DNA of 64,000 bases from Viola odorata. Its lineage: Eukaryota > Streptophyta > Magnoliopsida > Malpighiales > Violaceae. Each line of letters starts with the position of its first letter. The stretch's first letter is position 1. Both the position numbers and the translations under genes were made by a program. The stretch spans positions 54,102,304-54,166,303 of the forward strand of contig OY829537.1 in assembly GCA_963691705.1 (NCBI GenBank), given 5' to 3'. The notes under the pieces are model-generated. The model ran no database searches. It was given only the letters and a program-made list of their open reading frames with translations, and had not been told where the DNA came from. Positions 41,618 to 51,355 of this stretch are shown here, in pieces.

Positions 41618-43910
41618 ATGGCTAGAACTAAAAAATCCTCTGAAGAAGGAGACCCTCAAAGGTTCTCTGGGGAAGAAGTAATTGATACTACTCCCACTTC
41701 TCTGTACACGCTGCCCTTAATTAACCGTAGACTTGCTGGGTTTTCTACGCGATTTCCCAAGGAATATCCCGTGCATCCTGCTTCTGAGTCGCTTCGACTG
41801 AACAGCATTTTGCCCGGAAATAGTAGAATGTTGTATGCTAAGCTCTTCGATCATGGGTTTCGTCTCCCTCTTGACCCGCTTGTAAAATTGTTGTTGGCTG
41901 ATTCTGATTTGGCTCCGGCTCAGTTGAGTCCTAACGCAATTTGCGTTGTTAGTGCTTTTGCCGCACTGTGCCGTTTCAAGGGAATAGAATCTCCCACCTT
42001 AGCGTTGCTTCATGACATTTTCCAATTGTATTCCCGTAAATGGGTGATATCGATATCGCCTCGCTACGAAGACGGTTCTTTGAAGCCCTTTACTTGGAAA
42101 CTTATAGGCATTGAGTCTTCTATTCCTCACTGGAAAGAGGATTTTTTTATTGTTGATCTGCCTGAGCCGTTGTGGAGGGCTGGCTTCAACGAAACAATTA
42201 AAGATGGGGCTTGGGGTCATCGGAAACCCCTTTCCGACCCGGAGGATGGCTGGTTGAAGACGCTGCTTCAATTTGATTTTAGCGTTGATGCCCGAAAAGT
42301 GGCCAACGGGTTGCCCGTGGAACAGTGCAAGAAGGGTGAGCGTTTGACCTTTTTCTTTTACGTTGTCAAGAAGTACTAACGCTAACGTTTAATGACTGTG
42401 CAGTGCCTCCGCCTGGTTGGGAGCCCGAGTATTTCCGGAGGAGAAGGAAACAGGAGGCGAAAAAGAAAGCTGCCGCTGAAGCTAGGGCTGCTGCTGCTGC
42501 TGCTAATGCCGAGGAAGGGGAGGCCACTGCTACCGTTAACGTTACGGGCCCTCGGGTTGTAAGACAGAAACGGCCTAGGAAAACACGTGCTGCCCCATCC
42601 GTTTCGTCCCAGACCGTTGTCTCTTCAGAGGCTACGGTTGATCCGATTCCTGTTGGGATTCCTCTTGTGTCCTCCACCACTCAGGTGAGCATTTTTCTTA
42701 TTTTTAAAACTTTTGTCTTTCTTTTTTGCACGGTTTCCTTATCACGTTCTGCGTTATTTAGGAAGTGGTTGCTGCTTCTGTCCCCTCTACCTCCCAGGGA
42801 GATATGGGTATCGCCGATGTCCTTCGCGAGCGTCAGAAGAAGGCTCGCTATGATCTTCAGAATAGCCCTTCTTCCTCGGCCGCCAACCGTAGTTCGAGTG
42901 CCCTTAGGGGCGAGGGTGCGTCTGCTGATCAATCTAAACCTGTTGATTTTGGCGGCCAACCCCATGTTCCTCCTGGTTCTGCGATTCATTCTGCGCACAC
43001 CCTAACGGGCTATGATTCTGATGCCCTTAATCCTGAGGTGCCCGGAGGTAATGAGGTCTCAATGCCTAACGTGGAGGGTTCCACTAGCCGGCCAGCTTCT
43101 CCTGGTGCATTGTTCTTTGTTCCGATGCCTCATCCAACTATTACGAGGGGTGGCCCCGCCCCTGCCTTAATGGCTGGTATCTCTCCATACGAGCCTCCTC
43201 TCCTACCGACTCATCACGTTAGCTTACGCTCCTTTAGGGACAGTATTCTGCAGTTTCCTGCCGATGCTGATCATGAGACCGTGATTTCCTCTACCGCTTA
43301 TCTGGTGGCAGAGATTTTGTCTCTTCCAAGAGAGAGGGATGCCTTTGTGGCTCGGGGCGAGCAGGGGCGCATCAATTTCCTTCGCTCTCAGGCGTTTTCT
43401 ATACTTTGCCATCTTCACTATATGGATGAGGAGAATGCCAGAGCTGCAGCTAACGGGCAAGGAGAGATAAACAGGCTGCTGGAAGAGCAACAGCGTCTTG
43501 AAAATGCTCTTGCTGCTGCCAACGAAGGTATGGAGACTGCTCGGGGAGAGGCTACCGCGGTTAAACAAGAGTTGGAGGCCGCTAAGTTGGCTTTGGAGGA
43601 GGAGAAGCGACAACGCGCTGATCTGGCCATACGCCTCTCTCAGGAGGAGAATAGCCTGCGTCTGGAGAGACAGAGAAACGCTGAGCTATCTGCCGATTCC
43701 TCCCTTAACGCTGAGAAGAACCGTTGGTACTTAGAGCAGGGTGGGGGAATCATGTCAGAAGCCGTGATGCATCATTATGGAGTTGAGGAGCTCCGTATTG
43801 ACGATCTCTCTGCGTATTTTGACAAGAGAGCCTCAACCATTACTGATAGCGGTTTCCACCAGTGGAAGGCTGCTCAGCAAGGAGGGGTCAACGCGCCGCC
43901 CAATCTTTAG
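41618..43910 (+). CDS. Accessory gene 4 of element B: Transposase_28-like domain plus coiled coil, three exons, fully open
   Basis: Exon 1 41618-42335, intron 1 42336-42403 (68 bp), exon 2 42404-42684, intron 2 42685-42761 (77 bp), exon 3 42762-43910. The joined frame has 715 codons and no stop. Intron 1 has GTGAGC, a TACTAAC branch site (about 42374-42380) and TGTGCAG; intron 2 has GTGAGC and TATTTAG. Exon 1 (SLRLNSILPGNSRMLYAKLF, AQLSPNAICVVSAFAALCRF, ISPRYEDGSLKPFTWKLIG) resembles the Transposase_28 family and exon 1 of gene 3. Exon 2 begins PPPGWEPEYFRRRRKQ and is basic. Exon 3 has a serine/proline-rich part and a long coiled coil (LEEQQRLENALAAANEGME, LEAAKLALEEEKRQRADLAI). Positions and phases of both introns match element A. 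Role unknown; likely nuclear and self-associating by inference from the coiled coil. Confidence 0.85.
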
Positions 43911-44300
43911 ACTTTTTGTTGTTTAGATGTTTTACATTTTTGTGGCTGACGGGCCCGTCCATATTTTGTACTTTAAACGATGTTGGCCTTGACTTGGCTA
44001 ATCCACTCTTTTTGGATAGAAGTTCTTTATCTGCTTTTCTTCATAATGTCGTTTGATCACTTGTCCGCATGGGACGTTTGGCGTTAGGTTTCCATAGACA
44101 CATAGTTTCGCGTTGTATCCCGTTAGCTTTACATCAGCTGCATTCAAGTAGCATGTCCATTATATCCTCCGATAGCCTTTCTGAGAGTAAATCAGCGTTG
44201 CTTCCGCATCTGCTGCATTCATATTCCTGTCGTCCCTCGTTGTCAGAGGGGGCTTTACGTCTGTTTCAACGTTGTTGTTGCAGTATGGTCACCTCTCCGT
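43911..44300. other. Spacer between accessory gene 4 and the minisatellite
   Basis: 3' region of accessory gene 4. No ORF here is conserved in element A. Confidence 0.4.
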
Positions 44301-44758
44301 CATGGTTTCACCGGGTATCAACCGCACGGCTACTAGTTAGGATTTCTTTTGTTTCTTTTCGCCACAGATAGGCTCTAACATCGCTTCACCGGGTATCAAC
44401 CGCGCGGCTACTAGTTAGGATTTCTTTATTTTCTTTCGCCACAGATAGGCTCCAACATCGCTTCACCGGGTATCAACCGCGCGGCTACTAGTTGGGATGT
44501 CTTTGTTTTCTTTCGCCACAGATAGGCTCCAACATCGCTTCACCGGGTATCAACCGCGCGGCTACTAGTTGGGATGTCGTTGTTTTCTTTCACCACAGAT
44601 AGGCTCCAACATCGCTTCACCGGGTATCAACCGCGCGGCTACTAGTTGGGATGTCTTTGTTTTCTTTCGCCACAGCTAGGCTCCAACATCGCTTCACCGG
44701 GTATCAACCGCGCGGCTACTAGTTGGGATGTCTTTGTTTTCTTTCGCCACAGATAGGC
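44301..44758. repeat. 77-bp minisatellite of element B, six units
   Basis: The unit, containing TTCACCGGGTATCAACCGCG and CGGCTACTAGTTGGGATGTC, recurs with starts at 44307, 44385, 44462, 44539, 44616 and 44693 (period 77, first interval 78). Units are nearly identical in the last four copies. It lies exactly where the antisense genes and gag-pol converge. Confidence 0.9.
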
Positions 44759-44911
44759 TTTGGGGAGTGCCTCGTCTTAGTGAGCTGTCTGATCAGGACC
44801 AGCCATCACAAGGATAGGACTTTTCACCCCCAAGCGTTGTACCTCACGTCCGTGGAATCGTGCCTCGTCTCAATGAGCCGTCTATGTGAGCACGGTTTCC
44901 AGATGGTATGC
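44759..44911. repeat. Remnant of the element A-type repeat, and truncated end of pol
   Basis: About 44770-44890 carries the core of the element A tandem repeat in reverse (ATCACAAGGATAGGACTTTT). Just left of the TGA at 44912, the pol frame reads AYHLET and then meets a TAG. The last 25-30 codons seen in element A are replaced by repeat sequence. Confidence 0.7.
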
Positions 44912-46311
44912 TCATTTTCCCACAATGCGGGTGACACGATACGGTCCATCCCAGTTTGGACTGAGTTTTCCCATACGTTGGCCTGCTGCCCGCCTGTCTC
45001 TGAGCACTAAATCTCCAGTTTTGAGCAATCGTTCCCTCACTTGCCGGTTGTGATATTGTGCCATTTTCCCCTTGTAGTGCAGGGTTTTCAGGAGGGTTTC
45101 CTCGTGTGTTTCTGGTAGAGTATCGAGGTTAGCTCGTAACCTTTCTTCGTTGTTTTCTTCTTTGAAGTGAGCCACCCGGAGGCTCATCATGCCAATCTCG
45201 ACTGGTGTGACAGCCTCGGTTCCGAATGCTAACGCGAACGGGGTCTCTCCCGTGCTGGCCTTGACAGTCATGCGGTAGGCCCATAGTACATATGGCAATT
45301 CGTCTGGCCATTTCTTCTTGGACCCTTCCAAGTTTCTTTTGATGCCACTAAGGATGCTGCGGTTGGTTACTTCCGCCTGGCCGTTGGTTTGGGGATGTGC
45401 CACAGAGGAGAATCTTTGCTCTATCTGGAACTCTGCACATTGATCCCTGAAGAACTGGCTTGTAAATTGTGTCCCGTTGTCGCTAACTAGCACGCGTGGT
45501 ACTCCAAATCGCATGATGACTTGGTGTTTGAAGAAACGCCAAATTTTTTCGGCGGTGATGGTAGCTAACGCCTCAGCTTCGGCCCACTTTGTGAAGTAGT
45601 CTACCGCTACGACCACAAATTTTAACTGAGATCTGGCCTTTGGAAACGGGCCCAGGATGTCAATCCCCCATTTTGCAAACGGGCACAGTGCGACTATTTC
45701 TGAAATTGGCACAACAGGTTTTCGAGGAATCTTAGCATATTCCTGGCATTTCTGACAGGTTTTCACGAAGTTATGACAATCCCGTCGAATGGTAGGCCAG
45801 TAAAATCCTGACCGAAAGACTTGGGCTGCCAGAGTACCGCTAGCAATGTGCATGCCACATATCCCTTCGTGAATTTCACGTAACACATGTAAGCCTTCTT
45901 GCTCCGTTATGCATTTAGCGGCCGGATGGGAGAAACATCTTCGAATTAACTCTCCGTTATAATATGTGCATCGTGTTGCCCGTTTTAGGACTTTCTTTCT
46001 CTCTGTCTGGTCCCCCGGTAGTTTATCATGTTTCAGATATTCTATCACTGGGATCCTCCAATCATTTTCCATTTCTTCCACACAGAGCGATGCCTGCTCT
46101 TCCATGAAAGAAGGTGTAGGCAGTTCTCCATAGCGCACGTCACTGGGTATTGAGGCTTCCGGATTGGCTGCCATCTTGGCGAGGCTATCAGCCTCTTCAT
46201 TGTTTTCTCTAGGAATGTGCTCAAAGGTGACCCGGGTGCCTTTTTCCTGTATCTTTGACAGCTCATGCTTCACTTTGGCTAAGTATTGGGCCATGATGGG
46301 TTCTTTGGCTT
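44912..46311 (-). pseudogene. Element B end of second RNase H and integrase
   Basis: After a TAA at 46311-46309 (Q in element A) the frame is open for 460 codons. It covers the end of the archaeal-type RNase H, then integrase with HEGICGMH and CQKC zinc-binding residues, GIDILGPF, LVSDNGTQFTS and GQAEVTNR, so all three catalytic acids are kept. The C-terminal domain starts (WDGPYRVTRIVGK) but ends in TGA at 44914-44912, where element A has a glycine codon. Upstream plus-strand frames here are shadows. Confidence 0.85.
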
Positions 46312-47194
46312 AGGAGTTCCCCAGAACCTGATCCATTATTAGCTTGGAATCTCCTCGGATCTTTAAACGTGTTCTGTCTTCCTTCTCCACACCGGGAGTG
46401 GCTCCGATAGAGAAACTATTTCCAATTCTGAGTCCTGCCAGCAGCGCTTCGTATTCAGCCACATTGTTGGACAATGGCTGCAGGATTCTGATGGTGTATC
46501 GCATCTCCAGGCCGTTTGGTCCAACTAAGAAAACTCCTGCGCCAGCTAATTCTTGATTTTTTGCTCCATCTACGTGGATGACCCACGTATCTGTATATGT
46601 CTCCGGAGACGGTAGGCATGGACTTTCTGTTTCTTCCTCCAACAGATCTATCTTTGTGTCCTTTGTGAATGTGCATTCAGCTATGAAGTCAGCTAACGCT
46701 TGGGCCTTAACGGCTGGTCTGGCTTTGTATTGCAGCCCGTATTGTTCGAGCTCGATAGCCCAAATTAACATTCTTCCTGAAGATTCAGGTTTTCTGAAGA
46801 TTCTTCTCAACGGCTGATCCGTGAGTACAATGACGGGGTGGGCTTGGAAGTATCGATCCATCTTTCGCGTGGCTTGTACTAGAGCGAGTGCTATCTTTTC
46901 GATAGGAGGGTATCACAGTTCGGCATCTTTCAATATATGACTTACAAAGAACACAGGACGGTGCACATGCCCTTCACTTCGCACAAGGACGGCGCTGACT
47001 ACCTCGTCAGCTATTCCCAAATATAGATATAGTTCGTCGCCAGGCTCAGGCCTCGTCAGCACTAAATCTGATGATAGGTAAGCTTTTAGTCCTGCAAACG
47101 CTTTCTCACATTCCTCTGTCCATCCGAAGGGAGCCTTGTTGCGGATGACTTTGAAGAAAGGCAAACATCTCTCGCCTTGCTTAGATATGAATCA
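46312..47194 (-). pseudogene. Element B RNase H and second (archaeal-type) RNase H
   Basis: The part after the RT stop (47194-47192) reads FISKQGERCLPFFKV, then EKAFAGLKAYLSSDLVLTRP, then VIVLTDQPLRRIFRKPESS. A TGA near 46914 (R in element A) breaks the first RNase H. The second RNase H reads WVIHVDGAKNQELAGAGVF and SNNVAEYEALLAGLRIG. Dual RNase H confirms the Tat lineage. Confidence 0.85.
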
Positions 47195-50100
47195 CCCCAA
47201 CACAATGATGCGCCCGGTTAACTTCTGTATCTCTTTGACAGTTCGCGAGGATATCATGTCCTGGATGGCTTTGATCTTTGACGGGTTGGGTTGGATGCCC
47301 TTCCGGCTGACCACATAGCCCAAGAATTTTCCCGTTTGGAATGCAAACATGCACTTTCGCGGGTTTAGCTTCATCTTGTGCTTTCTCATCACATTGAAAA
47401 CTTCTTCCAAGTCAGCGAGGTGTTCTCTGAAACTCTGACTTTTGATCAGGATGTCGTCTACGTAGGCCTCTACATTTCTCCCGATTTGATTTTCAAAAAC
47501 TTTGTTTGTCATACGCTGAAATGTTGCACCAGCATTCTTTAGCCCAAACGGCATTGCAGTATAGCAGTATGTAGCCCTAGGAGTGATGAAGGCAGTTTTT
47601 TCTTCGTCCTCTACGGCCATAGGGATTTGGTGATATCCGGAATTCGCATCTAGGGAGCTTAGATAAGCATACCCAGCGGTTTGATCGACTAACTGATCTA
47701 TTCGCGGAAGGGGATAGCAGTCCTTGGGACAGGCATTATTTAGGTCAGTAAAGTCGATGCACATGCGCCAGTCCCCGTTAGGCTTTGGGACTAACACAGG
47801 ATTAGCTAGCCATGTCGGGTACTGGACTTCTCGAATGAACCCCGCCTCTGTGAGCTTTAGCAACTCCTTTTCGATGGCTGCTATCTTTTTCGATGAAAAA
47901 GCACGTCGCCTTTGTTGAACAGGCTTGGCGTCAGGACTAACGTTCAGCCGGTGTTCTGCGACCTCTCGAGAGATTCTGGGCATGTTTGCTGGTTTCCACG
48001 CAAACTCTCCCTTGCATTTCCTCAACAACCGGATTAATTGCGCGTTCTCTTCAAGGCTTAATTTCTCACTGGCTAAGAGATTCGTTTCACTATCCTTACC
48101 GATAGGGATTGATACCATCTGATCTAGCGGCTGAGTGCGCTTTTCTTCTTTATCATTGAAAGGGTCGTCTGCCACGCAAACGTAGTGGTCACAACTCCTT
48201 TGAGTCATAAGTAAGTAGCATTCGGCTGCCAGCTTTTGGTCCCCTTTGATTGAGACCACGCCGTCCCATGAGGGATATTTCATCCGCAGGTGTTTTTGAG
48301 ATATGGCCACTCCAAAACGATTAAGGAATGGTCGCCCCAAAATGGCATTATACGGTAACGTTAGGTCTACGACCAGAAATAGTAGCTCTTCGGAGCGTTT
48401 GGATGTGTCTTCTCGGAAGTACACCGGCAGGGATGTTATTCCAGCTACCGGAATCGGTACTCCATCAATCCCAATAATTGGCCTCGTGCAAGACGATAGC
48501 TCACCGTCAGGTCGTTTCATCAAGTTGTACGCTTCCAATGAAAATAGATTCACTACACTCCCGTTATCGACAAGGGTCCTTCTTACCCCATGACTTCCAA
48601 TGACGGGCGTTACAACCATCGCGTCATTATGCGGGAAGACGATGCCTTTTTCGTCCTCCTCTGAGAAAGACAATATCATTCTGTCTAAGGCACTTATCGC
48701 CTCGATTTTCATTTGCGCGTTCTCCCGTTTGCACTTTTCTCCAGGGTTGGGCGTTTGCGGCATAATTTCCTCGCAATAGGATGCTCCCCCCGCAATGATA
48801 TTTATCATGGGTATTTGGTCGCTATCGATAGCGAGCGCTTCTCTATTTGGCCCGAGGGGAACCGCGTTAGCCCCTGTAGTGTGCGAGGGCGCTTGCCTCT
48901 GCTCAGTTGTATTTCTAGTTGGGTTGTTTCTGGGTTCCTCCCTTGCCTTTGTGGAAAATTCCCCAAGGTAGCCCTTTTCGACCAATCGCTCTATAGCCGA
49001 TTTTAACTCTCTGCATACATCTGTTGAGTGTCCCTTGACCTTATGGAATTTGCAGTATGCATTTTCTCTTCCTCCCATGATTACTCCTGGTTTCACGGGA
49101 GCTGGGTAACGGATAGGCAAATTTCTCTGTTGGACTATTGCTAAGATCTCCGCCCTTGGGAGTATGAGAGATGGGAGGTCAGGATCGTATATCCGGCCCT
49201 TTGGCGGGTCCGTTTGCTTCCGAGTGGGGGACCCTCCAGGTCTTCCTTTTGAGAAATTGCCTCTCTGCCGGTTAGAGGTCTTAGTATTATGTTCTTTCCG
49301 CTGCCCGGGATCCTCGGTGGGTTTAGCGTCTGGGGCGTTGCTGTTCAAGACGTTAGGGGCCACATATGGGTCCGCCGGCATGCCTCGAATCCATTCTCTA
49401 TTTTCTTCCTCTTCCATTATCGCATAGTTATGCGCTTTCAGCCTCAATGCATCCAGGGTCGTTGAGGGGTCCACCGTTAGCGTATCTTTCAGTTTACTGT
49501 ATCGACAATTGCGTTTCAGGGCCTCAATCGCAAAATCGATAGTGACCCCTGGAGTTAGGGACATTTCAAGATCAAATCGACCTAAGAAGTCGTTCAACGA
49601 TTCCTGTGGTTTTCGATGGATATCGAACAGCGCAGCTGCTGACTTTCTGATAGGAATAGCCGTGCTAAACCGACTTTTAAATTTTTCTTCCAACTGAGAA
49701 AAATTATCGATAGACCCGGCGAGGAGCCCCTCGAACCATAGACGTGCTACTCCTGACAGCGTCATTACGAAAATTTGACACAATGCTGCGTCACTGCGCG
49801 TTTGGAATTGCACGAAATCCTTCACCTTATTGAGGTGAGAAATGGGATCTTTTGTGCCATCATATGATTCTGTTGGGAGTTTCACATGTTGATGGACTCT
49901 GTGGTGCCTGACACGGTAACTGAACGGATGACCAACGTTAGTGTCAGGGACCCTACGAGGAGGACGCTGATGTGGAATTTCAGCGTCGTATCTGGGATTT
50001 TGAGGGTCATATTCTTGATGTCTCCTAGGAGAACGGCTACGGCTCCTTGGAGTTCGAGCTCGTCGACTTCTGCTGCTAGATCTCTCGCTGTATCTGGGAG

Positions 50101-50254
50101 ATGGATCTCTCACTGTATCCCCCCGTCGATCATCCCAGGGCTCTCTATACTCGTCACGCTGGCGGACTGCTTCGGGGATAGAGATTCCTCCCCTGTATTG
50201 TCCAGAATAGTCGGCAGGTCCGCGCGTGAATGGTGGGACGTTTATGGGGGCCAA
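47195..50254 (-). pseudogene. Element B gag (main part), protease and reverse transcriptase
   Basis: A continuous 1,019-codon stretch. Its first in-frame ATG (50254) is internal; the true gag start is at 50698, in the same frame. It contains the R/S-rich stretch, the capsid core (LWFEGLLAGSIDNFSQLEEK), a zinc-knuckle-like YCKFHKVKGHSTDVC, the protease site TLVDNGSVVNLFS with the catalytic aspartate, and RT with MCIDFTDLNNACPKDCYPLP, MPFGLKNAGATFQRM and the catalytic EAYVDDILIKS. The stretch ends at TGA 47194-47192, the same codon that is a stop in element A. Because this core is undamaged, the copy decayed recently. Confidence 0.9.
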
Positions 50255-50698
50255 GGGGAAAGGTAAGGAGGACGGGAGTGCCCTAGACTATTGGGGCGAT
50301 AAGGGTCGTTCGTTGACAATGGACGGGGTGAAAATTACTTGGGAGGACACGCCAGGTCTTGAGGCATGAGTAGTAAATCCAGCAGCTATTTATGTCAGCT
50401 GATCTAGTTGAGCTTGGAGAGCAGCTATTGAATCCACGAAAGGGTTGTCCGCTTCTCTTATCATAGATCTCCCCACTTGGGGGGTAGGATGGCTGGTTCC
50501 TGCTATATGGGAGAAGGGAGAGCAAATTTGGAATGTAACTTCTTCTGAACTTGACCCGCGAGAAAGATCTAATTCTCCTGCAGTGACGTCCTGCCCTGGG
50601 GTGGGGGCATCAGAGGTAGCGAAGGGAAACAAGCGTCTGCGGGTGTTGTATGGGATGTTGGAAGTTCGGGACAGCGCCGGATCTGACTCTGAGGCCAT
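50255..50698 (-). pseudogene. Element B gag N-terminal part, with stops
   Basis: ATG 50698 starts MASESDPALSRTSNIPYNTR, matching the Gag start of element A. The same frame continues after TAA at 50392-50390 and TAG near 50293 into the long stretch at 50254. These two stops separate it from the rest of gag-pol. Confidence 0.8.
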
Positions 50699-50763
50699 AA
50701 TCCTTCTAGCTTCGGGGAGGAGGAGCTTGGTTATTAAGGATGCTCACTTAATAGAACCAAAGC

Positions 50764-50783
50764 TCTCAATGAAAGCACCAATT
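50764..50783 (-). promoter_or_regulatory. Primer-binding site of element B
   Basis: On the minus strand ATTGGTGCTTTCATTGAGAG directly follows the LTR, identical to the site in element A. The tRNA is not assigned. Confidence 0.7.
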
Positions 50784-51355
50784 TGATAATAATTTGTCTT
50801 CTGCCGAAGGATGTATGGCGGAGCAGCTCTTCTCAGATCAGTGTGCGCGACAGTCCACAGTACCTGCAATGCGCCGGAGGGGGTCTCCGGCGGAAACACT
50901 CCAATGCTTAAGTCAGTATGTGTACTGAAATTGGCAGAGTTTTGGCCAGTCAAGTCCGCTTACCTGCCTCCTTTGTGGGGGAGGTATTTATAGAAGAAAG
51001 GGGGCGTTCCCGCCCGAGTAAACGGGTACGGAGCTATCGCTCGCGTTAGGGTCTGTGGTTCACCCCTATCATGATACGCTACCTTAGCGGTAGGTGTGTA
51101 GGTAGATATTGCCACGGTAGGATAATGGTCGGAGTGTTAATCCTGAAGCGTGGTTTCCTCTAGGGGTGAGATAACTCTTTGAGCCAAGCAGGAGGTCCGT
51201 GAGAGGAGCCGGTAGGGTCCCGTTAGCCTTTGTAGCGTTAGCCTTTGGGGAAGGTAGCAATCTTGTCCCTACCGTGGTGGTGCGAAACAGTAGCTATGCC
51301 TCTTCCCACCGGGTGATAGACGAAAATATCCTTTCTTTTAGGTGGATTGTTATCA
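50784..51355 (-). repeat. 5' LTR of element B
   Basis: The 572-bp LTR pairs with 36331-36896, with 14 or so differences, nearly all transitions, and a 6-base indel. It contains the minus-strand TATA box CTATAAATAC that would drive gag-pol. CCTGC follows at 51356-51360. Confidence 0.9.

Larger units (their letters stand above)
36331..51355 (-). mobile_element. Element B: Tat-lineage Ty3/gypsy retrotransposon with four antisense genes
   Basis: The insertion is 15,025 bp with LTRs at 36331-36896 and 50784-51355 and a perfect 5-bp target-site duplication CCTGC (36326-36330 and 51356-51360). It sits inside the hAT-like element. gag-pol runs on the minus strand; on the plus strand lie four accessory genes (37091-43910) and a 77-bp minisatellite. 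The LTRs differ by about 14 substitutions and a 6-base indel by eye, so insertion was fairly recent and later than for element A. gag-pol has several stops, mostly from C-to-T changes, while accessory genes 1, 2 and 4 are open. Confidence 0.92.

Noticed and set aside
44301..44758. Regular 77-bp repeats that could suggest a CRISPR array
   Set aside because: Units are contiguous copies without unique spacers, the sequence is from a plant retrotransposon and there are no cas genes. It is a minisatellite.
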